The position numbers were made by a program, and so were the translations under genes. From Nocardia jinanensis (lineage in GTDB: Bacteria > Actinomycetota > Actinomycetes > Mycobacteriales > Mycobacteriaceae), in NCBI RefSeq assembly GCF_014645735.1, contig NZ_BMMH01000009.1, positions 62,001 to 126,000 on the forward strand: DNA of 64,000 nucleotides. The letters are read 5' to 3'. The notes under the pieces are model-generated. The model was given only the letters and a program-made list of their open reading frames with translations. It searched no databases and was not told the DNA's origin. Every line of letters begins with the position of its first letter. The stretch's first letter is position 1. Positions 56,716-64,000 of this stretch are shown here, piece by piece.

Positions 56716-57522
56716 CTAGAACCATATCTCGGACCGATCGGTCTGATCCAGCACGCCACGGATCACCGCGCTTCCGGTGGAATCGCCGAGTTCGTAGGCC
56801 AGTCGGTTGCTCGCCGCGATCAAACGATGGCGCGTCACCCGGGTGATGCGCTCGTGGTTGGCGCCGATCCGCAGATGATCCAGCAGCACCGTGCCGATGG
56901 CGACACCGAGTACCGCGGCCTCCTCCGCACTCGCCGGACGCGCGACCAGCGAATCCCGGTGCGCGGTCTCGCCCTGTCCGCGATCGGCGAGCCGGCGCGT
57001 CGTGCCCTCGGCGATATCGTGTGGTGAATCGATCCCGGTGGCCTCGGCCAGATCTCGCGGATAGAAGCTCACCTCCCACGACCACGGCTCGTTGTCCAGG
57101 AACTGCACGACGGTCCGGGCCAGTACCCAGGAGTCCACCGGAATGCCCAGCCACTGCGCGACACGCTCGTCCGCGGGCTCCATCCGGGCGCTGAATTCCT
57201 TGGTCGGTACCCGGCCCGCGGCGCGCGCGATCTCCTCGAAGATATCGTGACCGGCCCGCGGCCGATCGGGGCGGATATGGTCGGTGACGACCGATTCCAG
57301 CACTTTCCGGCTCCGCACGATGGTGCCCCGGGAGGTAGCCGTATAGACAAGATTCTCGGCGACCAGCACCTGGATCGCGTTACGCGCGGTGGTGAGCGAT
57401 ACTCGCATCTGCTCGGCCAATTCGGTATGACTGGGCAGGCGATCCCCCGGTTGCCACTTGCCTGCTCGTATCTCCTCGCGGAGGTGGTCCGCGATCCGCC
57501 GATACGTCGGACCGTCCGCCAT
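56716..57522 (-). CDS. GntR/HutC-family transcriptional regulator
   Basis: A 268-residue regulator. The N-terminal winged helix-turn-helix occupies residues 5-75 (YRRIADHLREEIRAGKWQPG, LPSHTELAEQMRVSLTTARN, AENLVYTATSRGTIV). Residues 95-250 form a UTRA-type ligand-binding domain (WVLARTVVQFLDNEPWSWEV, FYPRDLAEATGI). HutC-subfamily members respond to small metabolites. It probably controls its own operon with the GNAT gene and perhaps the divergent DUF4254 gene. No direct link to ESX regulation is visible. Confidence 0.92.
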   Translation of the reverse strand: MADGPTYRRIADHLREEIRAGKWQPGDRLPSHTELAEQMRVSLTTARNAIQVLVAENLVYTATSRGTIVRSRKVLESVVTDHIRPDRPRAGHDIFEEIARAAGRVPTKEFSARMEPADERVAQWLGIPVDSWVLARTVVQFLDNEPWSWEVSFYPRDLAEATGIDSPHDIAEGTTRRLADRGQGETAHRDSLVARPASAEEAAVLGVAIGTVLLDHLRIGANHERITRVTRHRLIAASNRLAYELGDSTGSAVIRGVLDQTDRSEIWF

Positions 57523-57589
57523 CGTGCTCCTCGGGTGGTCTCCAGGTAACGAAGTGTACGCTTTTCGTGATCGGGGGGGCCTGTATCGC

Positions 57590-57617
57590 TTGACAGTAGC
57601 CTTCGGCGGTTTATTGT
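57590..57617 (+). promoter_or_regulatory. Promoter for the DUF4254 gene
   Basis: TTGACA (57590-57595) matches the -35 consensus exactly. With a 16-base gap, TATTGT (57612-57617) serves as -10, in an AT-rich patch unusual for this DNA. The start codon at 57668 lies about 45 bases after the expected transcription start. The AATCAAC/GTAC-rich bases just after the -10 could be the operator of the divergently encoded GntR protein. Confidence 0.6.
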
Positions 57618-57667
57618 AATCAACGTACTGACCCGGTGTTGTGCGGCGATCGAACGGCGAGGCAACC

Positions 57668-58195
57668 GTGACAGGTTCGGATACAACAGTCGTAATGGCT
57701 CTTCCCGGCGCCCAGCGCGGCGCTGATCCTTTGGCGCAGAACGGGTCTCCCGGTCCGCTGCCGAATTCGGACTTACTGGTGCGCGCCGCGCGCGGACACC
57801 GGGTCGTCGGGGGTCAGCTGCTCTGGTACGCCCGCGATCTGGCCGTACTCCACGAGCGCAGACTGGTGGGCCGCGGCGGGTCCATCGTCACCGATCCCGA
57901 CCGTCTGGTCGAGATCGACCGGCGCCGTATGGAACTGGTGCTGGCCATCGACGATTGGGTAGGGCGCAATGTTCCGCAGCACCGGCTCGGTGTCACCCTG
58001 CACACCGAGACCGTCGGCGCGATCATCGATCGGCTCGCCGAATCCGCGGTCCGTGCGCATCACGCGTTGATGACCCTGGACGCGGACGACGAATTGCTGC
58101 ACAGCGCCTGGCATCACCTGGCCGAGCTGGCCGATGCCTACGACGCGCTGGTGGGCGATGTACTGGCCGGAAGGCGCCGCCTGCCGGAGTGGTGA
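57668..58195 (+). CDS. DUF4254-domain protein
   Basis: A 175-residue cytosolic protein. Residues about 35-165 show the DUF4254 pattern: LARDLAVLHERRL-type start, then RRRMELVLAIDDWVGRNVP, LHTETVGAIIDRLAESAVRAH and a C-terminal helix (HHLAELADAYDALVGDVL). The function of this family is not known to me; in actinobacteria it often occurs beside espI-like genes. GTG 57668 is chosen for its position after GGCGAGG; ATG 57695 is an alternative. It is convergent with espI across a strong terminator. Confidence 0.75.
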   Translation: MTGSDTTVVMALPGAQRGADPLAQNGSPGPLPNSDLLVRAARGHRVVGGQLLWYARDLAVLHERRLVGRGGSIVTDPDRLVEIDRRRMELVLAIDDWVGRNVPQHRLGVTLHTETVGAIIDRLAESAVRAHHALMTLDADDELLHSAWHHLAELADAYDALVGDVLAGRRRLPEW

Positions 58196-58196
58196 C

Positions 58197-58234
58197 ACCC
58201 CGGGGCCGGTCGCCGCCACGGCCGGCCCCGGGGT
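58197..58234. terminator. Terminator between the DUF4254 gene and espI
   Basis: Perfect 13-bp stem ACCCCGGGGCCGG (58197-58209) and CCGGCCCCGGGGT (58222-58234) with a 12-base loop, starting two bases after the DUF4254 stop and 32 bases before the espI stop. The convergent setting supports a bidirectional terminator. No T-run follows. Confidence 0.8.
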
Positions 58235-58266
58235 CCGCTATCCGGAGTCCGGGGCGAGCGCGGGAT

Positions 58267-60729
58267 TCACCCGCCCTGATGCGGCTGGTAACTCTGCGTG
58301 AAATCGTCGGCCACTGTTGCCGCCAGTTCCACGTAGGCGCGCTTGGTCTCCTTCTTCAGCCGCGGTAGATCGATCTCGGCGCCCTCGGAGATGTGCGGGT
58401 CGAACGGGATCATGTGCACGGCCCGGCAGCGCGACAGGAAGTACTGGCGCAACTGCTGTACATCGATATTCGGGGTGTCGTCGCGTGGTGAGTTGATCAC
58501 CACCACGGCGTTCTGCACCAGATGGTGGTAGCCGTGCAGCGAGAGCCAGTCCAGAGTGGCCGAGGCGCTGCGCGCGCCGTCGATCGCGGTGGGGGAGATG
58601 AGCACCAGCGAATGGGCCAGTTGCAGCACACCGCCCATCGCCGAATGCATCAGGCCGGTGCCGCAGTCGGTGAGGATGATGTTGTAGAACCGCTGCAGGA
58701 TGCGGGCCACCGCGCGGTACTCGTCCTCGTTGAACGCTTCGGAGGCGGCCGGATCCCGCTCACTGGCCAGCACTTCCAAGCGGCTGGTCGCCTGCGAGGT
58801 GTGCCGTCGCACATCCGAATAGCGTTCGATCGCCGGATCGAGCAGCAGATCCCGGACCGTCGACCGCGTCTGCAGCGGGACCCGCTGTGACAGCGTGCCG
58901 AAATCGGGGTTCGCGTCGACCGCGATCACCCGGTCGCCGCGCACCGAGGCGAAGGTCGAACCGAGGCCCACGGTGGTGGTGGTCTTACCGACACCGCCCT
59001 TGAGCGAGAGCACCGCGATGCGGTAGTCCCCGCGCACCGGTTGCCGGATCCGGGCGACCAACTCCTGCAACCGCCGCTCCTCGGCCGACATGCCAGGATT
59101 GATCCGGCCGCCCGAGGCGTGGTGGACCACTTTGCGCCAGCCCTGGCCGGCGGCCTTCTTAGCCCGGCGCACCGAGACGTCGTCGATGGAGGGCGCACCG
59201 GGTCCCGGTGCGCCGAACTGCGCCGGGTTCTGCTGCCACTGCTGCGGCGGCGGTCCGCCCTGCTGCTGCCAGGTCGGGGCGCCGCCGTGCTGTTGCGGTG
59301 GTGGCTGCTGCTGTTGCCACTGTGGGGCGCCGGGGTGGTACTGGGCCGGAGCAGGGCCGGGGGCCTGTTGCGGAGGTCCCGGGTTCTGCTGCCACTGCTG
59401 CTGCGGACCGAGGGGTGGTGGACCCGGCGGCGGTGGGAGGGGTTGCCGTGGACGGCTCTGCTCGGGGGTGTGCCACTGGGCCCCCTCGGCGGAGGAAGCG
59501 GCTTCCGGGGGCCGCCACTGCTGCGGATTTCCCTGGTTCGGCGGCGGGGTGAGGCGATCGGATCGCACCGGATCGTTGATACCGCCGGTCCGGCTGTGAT
59601 GCGGCGGGGGAGCGCTCTCCGGCGCACGCAAAGTTTCGGCCGGGGCGGTACGAGGGACCGGCGGGGCGGTGTTCTCCGGCGCCGCGAAGGGGTCTGTCCT
59701 GAACGGTTCCGGCGACGGCGCAGGGGCCGGTGCTGTGAACGAGTCGGGGGCCCGGTCGGGATCCGCGGGATCGGGGAAGGAAGGCGCCGCCGACTCCGGG
59801 GAGACCGGCGAAACGGTCCGTTGCGGCTGCGCGGGCGCCGGGTCGGCAGTCCAGGCGTCGGACTGTGGCCGCGGCGGGGCCGGCGGCAGGTCGGGCAGGC
59901 GGCGCAGCGGCTCCTGTGGCGCCGAGGCCGGATCGGAACCCGAGGTGTCGGTGGCCGGTGGGTCCGGCAGGGGCGGGGGCGGGAGAAACGGCGGCTGGGC
60001 GGTGGATGGGCCGGCCGTGCCGTCGCTCCATTCGTCCGCGGCGTTCGCCGGAGATTCGGGAGCGGGGTGCGGTGGGATCGGATGGTGCGGGCGCAGGCGG
60101 TCGAACTCCGGCGCGGGCTCGCCGGGATGGCGGACCGGCAATTCCGGTGGCTCGGAGGCCGGGGCCCGGAACGAGTTCGGGACGGCGGCCGCGGGAGCCG
60201 CGGTGCTGTCCGGGCCCGGATCGGGCGCGGACGGCGTCTGCGGCGGGGCCGGGACCTCGGTCCGATCGGTGGGCGGGTACTGCGGGCCCTGGCCGCCCTG
60301 CTGGTAGGGGTCCTCGGCGCCGGTGTGGCGCGGTGCCTCGGTGTCCTCGGGGCGATCGGTCTGCGGCGTGGCCCACTCGTGGCGTCCGGTCGCCTCGGCC
60401 CAGTTGTTGCGCTGCGCGGGCCGGGGGCCGTTGTTGTTCGGAAGGAGTTCCCCGACCCGTTCCTCGAGTGACGGCTGATCCTTCTTGTTCCGGAACCAGC
60501 CCTTGCCCTTCTTCTTGTCACCGTCGGCGCCGGAGCGATCGTCGCCGCGACCGCGGCGGGAGAAGAAGCCCTCCGGCGGTTCGGGTGTCTCGGGAATGAG
60601 TTCGTCCTGGGGCAGATTCTGGACCGGCGGCGGCTCGTAGTTACGGAAATTCCCCTCGCCGACCCCGGTGACCTCGGTATCGGCCAGCCATGGCGGCAGC
60701 ATGGGGAGGCCGTCGTTGCTGCGGCTCAC
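58267..60729 (-). CDS. espI: EspI-like ParA/MinD-family ATPase
   Basis: An 820-residue protein. Residues about 60-500 are disordered and Pro/Gln/Ala-rich (PPPPGPPPLGPQQQWQQ). The C-terminal ATPase begins near residue 560: the deviant Walker A KGGVGKTT is at 577-584, with VIAVDANPDFGTLS, IILTDCGTGLM and NSPRDDTPNIDV following. This layout matches EspI/Rv3876 of ESX-1, proposed to restrain secretion when ATP is low. GTG 60729 is preceded by AGGAGG. It marks the right edge of the ESX block and is divergent from infA. Confidence 0.88.
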   Translation of the reverse strand: MSRSNDGLPMLPPWLADTEVTGVGEGNFRNYEPPPVQNLPQDELIPETPEPPEGFFSRRGRGDDRSGADGDKKKGKGWFRNKKDQPSLEERVGELLPNNNGPRPAQRNNWAEATGRHEWATPQTDRPEDTEAPRHTGAEDPYQQGGQGPQYPPTDRTEVPAPPQTPSAPDPGPDSTAAPAAAVPNSFRAPASEPPELPVRHPGEPAPEFDRLRPHHPIPPHPAPESPANAADEWSDGTAGPSTAQPPFLPPPPLPDPPATDTSGSDPASAPQEPLRRLPDLPPAPPRPQSDAWTADPAPAQPQRTVSPVSPESAAPSFPDPADPDRAPDSFTAPAPAPSPEPFRTDPFAAPENTAPPVPRTAPAETLRAPESAPPPHHSRTGGINDPVRSDRLTPPPNQGNPQQWRPPEAASSAEGAQWHTPEQSRPRQPLPPPPGPPPLGPQQQWQQNPGPPQQAPGPAPAQYHPGAPQWQQQQPPPQQHGGAPTWQQQGGPPPQQWQQNPAQFGAPGPGAPSIDDVSVRRAKKAAGQGWRKVVHHASGGRINPGMSAEERRLQELVARIRQPVRGDYRIAVLSLKGGVGKTTTTVGLGSTFASVRGDRVIAVDANPDFGTLSQRVPLQTRSTVRDLLLDPAIERYSDVRRHTSQATSRLEVLASERDPAASEAFNEDEYRAVARILQRFYNIILTDCGTGLMHSAMGGVLQLAHSLVLISPTAIDGARSASATLDWLSLHGYHHLVQNAVVVINSPRDDTPNIDVQQLRQYFLSRCRAVHMIPFDPHISEGAEIDLPRLKKETKRAYVELAATVADDFTQSYQPHQGG

Positions 60730-61067
60730 CGGTCCCCTCCTGATGGTCGACCTCGGACAGCGGCCAGTTTACGCGACAAGTACCGTTGCACTCAGTGCCG
60801 GGGAGTGGCAGCACCTCGGTGCCCGGGAGTCACGCGCGGACCGCGCGGCGCATCGCGGAGAGTACCCCTTTTTGCCCGATCACATACCTACCGGTAAGCT
60901 GGCCAGGCGGTGTATCAAAACGCCGCCTGTTCGTGTGCGATCGGTTGTCGTGTTCGCCGCCTGCGCACGGTGTGCCGCAACTGCGTCGCATCGCTGTGTT
61001 GCGGCCGGTCCCGCGGGCAGTACCAGGCAATCAGACCAGGTTGAGTGTAACCGGGATCGCGGAGGAT
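60730..61067. other. Intergenic region espI/infA
   Basis: 338 bases between divergent espI and infA. It contains the candidate infA promoter (60872-60900), a small inverted repeat AGGCGG (60905-60910) and CCGCCT (60923-60928) at the start of the likely transcript, and GGAGGAT before the infA ATG. Open frames crossing it are not gene-like. It is the junction between the ESX insert and the alpha ribosomal operon. Confidence 0.5.
60872..60900 (+). promoter_or_regulatory. Candidate infA-operon promoter
   Basis: TTGCCC (60872-60877) and TAAGCT (60895-60900) with 17-base spacing, in the only AT-leaning part of this region, fit the actinobacterial TTGnnn / TAnnnT pattern. A transcript would start near 60907 and carry a 160-base leader. 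The AGGCGG/CCGCCT hairpin then lies at its very 5' end. Not proven. Confidence 0.45.
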
Positions 61068-61289
61068 ATGGCGAAGAAAGACGGGGCCATCGAGGTCGAG
61101 GGGCGGGTAGTCGAGCCGTTGCCGAATGCGATGTTCCGGATCGAACTCGAGAACGGGCACAAGGTCCTCGCGCATATCAGCGGCAAGATGCGCCAGCACT
61201 ACATCCGCATCCTGCCGGAGGACCGGGTCGTCGTCGAGTTGTCACCGTACGACCTGTCCCGCGGTCGGATCGTCTACCGCTACAAGTGA
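61068..61289 (+). CDS. infA: Translation initiation factor IF-1
   Basis: A 73-residue IF-1, a single OB-fold protein that occupies the A site during initiation. The ATG at 61068 follows GGAGGAT. The sequence [40 protein letters not shown] and RGRIVYRYK is essentially invariant among actinobacteria. It begins the alpha operon infA-rpmJ-rpsM-rpsK-rpsD-rpoA. Confidence 0.98.
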
Positions 61290-61322
61290 ACGAGTGGGCT
61301 CCGGCTCGCTCACCCGAGATTT

Positions 61323-61371
61323 CCCCGGTCGTCCCCGACCGGGGTCAACTGTGTCCACACCTCAGGTGTGG
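61323..61371 (+). promoter_or_regulatory. Two dyads between infA and rpmJ
   Basis: CCCCGGTC (61323-61330) and GACCGGGG (61337-61344) form an 8-bp hairpin with a 6-base loop. Directly after lies the near-perfect palindrome CCACACCT-C-AGGTGTGG (61355-61371). They fill the 106-base gap between infA and rpmJ and may be a partial terminator/attenuator plus a protein-binding dyad. Confidence 0.4.
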
Positions 61372-61395
61372 GCCGCTACGAAAGATTGGACGGAC

Positions 61396-61509
61396 GTGAA
61401 GGTTCAGCCGAGCGTCAAGAAGATCTGCGAGAAGTGCAAGGTGATCCGGCGTAACGGCCGGGTCATGGTGATCTGCGACAACCTGCGGCACAAGCAGCGG
61501 CAGGGCTGA
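61396..61509 (+). CDS. rpmJ: 50S ribosomal protein L36
   Basis: A 37-residue L36 starting GTG 61396. It is the zinc-binding (C+) type: the ligands are Cys11 and Cys14 (ICEKCK), Cys27 (VICDN) and His32 (RHKQRQG). The basic C-terminus is standard. It lies in normal order between infA and rpsM. The following 190 bases to rpsM hold no gene; a small CCGAAC/GTTCGG stem is at 61525-61539. Confidence 0.97.
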   Translation: MKVQPSVKKICEKCKVIRRNGRVMVICDNLRHKQRQG

Positions 61510-61699
61510 CACCGGCGCCGAGCACCGAACGCGGTTCGGACTGGCACACAGAAGAACTCCCAGCGCCAGCCGCACACTGAGGATTTTCCGGGGCGACCCG
61601 GAAGGTGTGCGTGCCTACCCCCGGAACGGAGGCCGGGGCCCCACAAGACGAGGGGACGGACAGGGAGCAGACCTCCGCAACAGTTAAGGAAACTGCCAG

Positions 61700-62071
61700 A
61701 TGGCACGTCTCATGGGCGTCGACCTCCCGCGCGAGAAGCGCATGGAGATCGCACTGACCTACATCTACGGCGTCGGTCGTACCCGCTCCAAGGAGATCCT
61801 GGCCGCTACGGGCGTCAGCCCGGATCTGCGCTCGAAGGATCTCACCGACGAGCAGGTCACGCAGCTGCGTGACTACATCGAGCGCTCGTCGCTCAAGGTC
61901 GAAGGTGACCTGCGTCGTGAGGTCCAGGCCGATATCCGTCGCAAGATCGAGATCGGCTGCTACCAGGGCCTGCGTCACCGTCGTGGCCTCCCTGTGCACG
62001 GCCAGCGCACCAAGACCAACGCGCGCACCCGCAAGGGCCCGAAGCGCACCGTCGCCGGCAAGAAGAAGTAG
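61700..62071 (+). CDS. rpsM: 30S ribosomal protein S13
   Basis: A 123-residue S13, which contacts the P-site tRNA and the large subunit at the top of the 30S head. Markers: MARLMGVDLPREKRMEIALT start, IYGVGRTRSKEIL helix-hairpin, GCYQGLRHRRGLPVHGQRT and a strongly basic C-terminal tail (KGPKRTVAGKKK). A purine-rich AAGGAAA stretch precedes the ATG at 61700. Ten bases separate it from rpsK. Confidence 0.98.
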   Translation: MARLMGVDLPREKRMEIALTYIYGVGRTRSKEILAATGVSPDLRSKDLTDEQVTQLRDYIERSSLKVEGDLRREVQADIRRKIEIGCYQGLRHRRGLPVHGQRTKTNARTRKGPKRTVAGKKK

Positions 62072-62081
62072 GGGATAAGCG

Positions 62082-62495
62082 ATGCCTCCGAAGTCACGGG
62101 CCTCCGGCCCGAAGAAGAGCCAGAAGTCGCGCCGCAGGGAAAAGAAGAACGTCCCGCACGGCCACGCGCATATCAAGAGCACGTTCAACAACACGATCGT
62201 GTCCATCACCGACCCCTCCGGCAACGTCATCTCCTGGGCGTCGTCGGGCCATGTCGGGTTCAAGGGTTCGCGCAAGTCGACCCCGTTCGCCGCGCAGCTG
62301 GCCGCCGAGAACGCGGCCCGCAAGGCGCAGGAGAACGGTGTGAAGAAGGTCGACGTCTTCGTCAAGGGCCCCGGTTCGGGCCGCGAGACCGCGATCCGTT
62401 CGCTGCAGGCCGCCGGCCTGGAAGTGGGCACCATCTCCGATGTCACTCCGCAGCCACACAACGGCTGCCGTCCGCCCAAGCGGCGTCGCGTCTAA
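62082..62495 (+). CDS. rpsK: 30S ribosomal protein S11
   Basis: A 137-residue S11, part of the mRNA-exit platform. After a basic lead (SRASGPKKSQKSRRREKKN) come the conserved GHAHIKSTFNNTIVSITD, SGHVGFKGSRKSTPFAAQ and the C-terminal GCRPPKRRRV. The start is ATG 62082 with GGGGATAAGC upstream. It lies between rpsM and rpsD in the alpha operon order. Confidence 0.98.
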   Translation: MPPKSRASGPKKSQKSRRREKKNVPHGHAHIKSTFNNTIVSITDPSGNVISWASSGHVGFKGSRKSTPFAAQLAAENAARKAQENGVKKVDVFVKGPGSGRETAIRSLQAAGLEVGTISDVTPQPHNGCRPPKRRRV

Positions 62496-62517
62496 GCGGG
62501 AAGGAAGGTAGAGCACA

Positions 62518-63123
62518 ATGGCCCGTTACACCGGACCCATCACCCGCAAATCGCGTCGCCTGCGCGTCGACCTGGTAGGCGGTGACCAGGCTTTCGAGCG
62601 TCGCCCCTACCCGCCCGGCCAGCATGGCCGCGCGCGCATCAAGGAGAGCGAGTACCTGCTCCAGCTGCAGGAGAAGCAGAAGGCCCGCTTCTCCTACGGC
62701 GTCATGGAGCGGCAGTTCCGCCGGTACTACGAAGAGGCCAACCGCCTCAAGGGCAAGACCGGCGACAACCTGCTCCGCCTGCTGGAGACCCGCCTGGACA
62801 ACGTCGTGTACCGCGCCGGACTGGCCCGGACCCGTCGTCAGGCCCGCCAGCTGGTCAGCCACGGCCACTTCCTGGTGAACAACAAGAAGGTCAACGTGCC
62901 TTCTTTCCAGGTCACCCAGTACGACATCATCGATGTCAAGGAGAAGTCGCTGGCGACCCTGCCGTTCCAGGTGGCGCGGGAGACCGTCGGTGACCGTCCG
63001 GTCCCCGGCTGGCTCCAGGTCATCCCGGGCCGGCTGCGCATCCTGGTGCACTCGCAGCCGGAACGCGCGCAGATCGATGTACCGCTGCAGGAACAGCTGA
63101 TCGTCGAGTACTACTCGAAGTAA
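62518..63123 (+). CDS. rpsD: 30S ribosomal protein S4
   Basis: A 201-residue S4, a primary 16S rRNA binder and, in many bacteria, autoregulator of the alpha operon. It lacks the N-terminal zinc cysteines, as usual in this group. Markers: YTGPITRKSRRLRVDL, RRPYPPGQHGR, the S4 RNA-binding domain LLETRLDNVVYRAGLARTRR with QLVSHGHFLVNN, and C-terminal VPLQEQLIVEYYSK. A GGAAGG site is nine bases before the ATG at 62518. Confidence 0.98.
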   Translation: MARYTGPITRKSRRLRVDLVGGDQAFERRPYPPGQHGRARIKESEYLLQLQEKQKARFSYGVMERQFRRYYEEANRLKGKTGDNLLRLLETRLDNVVYRAGLARTRRQARQLVSHGHFLVNNKKVNVPSFQVTQYDIIDVKEKSLATLPFQVARETVGDRPVPGWLQVIPGRLRILVHSQPERAQIDVPLQEQLIVEYYSK

Positions 63124-63242
63124 TTTCGAGTCCTACTCGGCGTAACGGCTGCGCCGCTGGTGCGGGTCGTCGAGGTGACGGCCCGCACAACCCCTAGACG
63201 AGGCGTCAAATAGCGGGCGCCCAAAACAGGAGGATTGATCCC

Positions 63243-64000
63243 ATGCTGATTTCCCAGCGTCCGACCCTCACCGAAGAGGTCATCGCCGACAACCGGTCGA
63301 AGTTCACCATCGAACCGCTCGAGCCGGGTTTCGGTTACACCCTCGGTAACTCGCTGCGGCGCACCCTGCTGTCCTCGATCCCGGGGGCCGCGGTGACCAG
63401 CATCCGCATCGACGGTGTTCTGCACGAGTTCACCACCGTGCCCGGGGTGAAGGAGGATGTCACCGACATCATCCTGAACCTCAAGGGCCTGGTCGTGTCC
63501 TCGGAGGAGGACGAGCCGGTCACCATGTACCTGCGCAAGCAGGGTCCGGGGGCCGTCACCGCCGATGACATCGTGCCGCCGTCGGGTGTGGTCGTGCACA
63601 ACCCGGATATGCATATCGCCACCCTGAACGACAAGGGCAAGCTCGAGATCGAGCTGGTCGTCGAACGCGGTCGCGGTTATGTCCCGGCAGTGCAGAACAA
63701 GGCGACCGGTGCGGAAATCGGCCGGATCCCGGTGGATTCGATCTACTCGCCGGTGCTCAAGGTGACCTACAAGGTCGAGGCGACCCGTGTCGAACAGCGC
63801 ACCGACTTCGACCGGCTCATCCTGGATGTGGAGACCAAGAACTCCATCAGTGCGCGGGACGCGCTCGCCTCGGCGGGCAAGACCCTGGTCGAGCTGTTCG
63901 GCCTGGCCCGTGAGCTGAACATCGAAGCCGAAGGCATCGAGATCGGCCCCTCCCCGGCCGAGGCGGATCACATCGCCTCCTTCGGGCTGCCGATCGAGGA
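63243..64000 (+). CDS. rpoA: RNA polymerase subunit alpha, 5' part
   Basis: The first 252 codons of the RNA polymerase alpha subunit; the gene runs off the window. It contains the whole N-terminal domain used for dimerisation and assembly with beta and beta': LEPGFGYTLGNSLRRTLLSS, VLHEFTTVPGVKEDVTDI, NLKGLVV, and YSPVLKVTYKVEATRVEQRT. The linker begins at the edge (SPAEADHIASFGLPIEE); the C-terminal DNA-binding domain is outside. AGGAGG precedes ATG 63243, and 119 bases separate it from rpsD. Confidence 0.98.
   Translation, partial: MLISQRPTLTEEVIADNRSKFTIEPLEPGFGYTLGNSLRRTLLSSIPGAAVTSIRIDGVLHEFTTVPGVKEDVTDIILNLKGLVVSSEEDEPVTMYLRKQGPGAVTADDIVPPSGVVVHNPDMHIATLNDKGKLEIELVVERGRGYVPAVQNKATGAEIGRIPVDSIYSPVLKVTYKVEATRVEQRTDFDRLILDVETKNSISARDALASAGKTLVELFGLARELNIEAEGIEIGPSPAEADHIASFGLPIE

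Noticed and set aside
5045..61067. Recent mobile-element insertion of the ESX block
   Set aside because: No integrase, transposase, att-type direct repeats or tRNA gene was found at either edge, and the base composition matches the ribosomal flanks. An old or ancestral location fits better.

Overview
The window is very GC-rich DNA from a mycolic-acid actinobacterium, most likely Nocardia or a close relative. The ribosomal proteins, the short adenylate kinase and the full ESX machinery (EccA to EccE, MycP, EspG, EspI, PE/PPE) all fit that group. The genus is inferred from family resemblance, not from a database search.

Layout. Positions 1-5044 hold the end of the spc ribosomal operon: rplF (partial), rplR, rpsE, rpmD, rplO, secY, adk, map. 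Convergent dtd follows. Positions 61068-64000 hold the start of the alpha operon: infA, rpmJ, rpsM, rpsK, rpsD, rpoA (partial). About 55 kb lies between these normally close blocks, nearly all of it a type VII secretion (ESX) locus and its cargo.

Left cargo region (5934-37267): a WXG-like protein and a YbaB-like protein precede one uninterrupted 8349-codon gene (6788-31837). Its product has a CpnT/WXG100-like N-terminus, a papain-like toxin segment, a PD-(D/E)XK nuclease-like segment, four zinc-metallopeptidase domains resembling the anthrax lethal-factor catalytic fold, a duplicated helical module of about 1000 residues, and a Gly- then Pro-rich stalk ending in a small globular domain. Downstream come a 94-aa acidic protein, a YezG-like immunity protein, an EspB-like WXG protein with an EspG chaperone, and a divergent YwqK-type antitoxin gene.

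Right secretion region (37774-60729): EspH-, EspL-, EspC- and EspA-like genes, then PE, PPE and a second EspG, then esxB-esxA. The apparatus follows: eccE (-), eccB, eccA (-), eccD, mycP, eccC. A GNAT/GntR pair, a DUF4254 gene and espI (-) close the region.

Working model. EccB/C/D/E with MycP form the membrane channel. EccA, EspH and the two EspGs act as cytosolic chaperones. EsxAB, PE/PPE and the Esp-like proteins are co-substrates. The giant protein is the main effector, and the YezG- and YwqK-like proteins protect the producer. Direct sequence support is strong for the machinery and for the HExxH copies, moderate for the nuclease and papain-like calls, and inferential for the toxin/immunity pairing.
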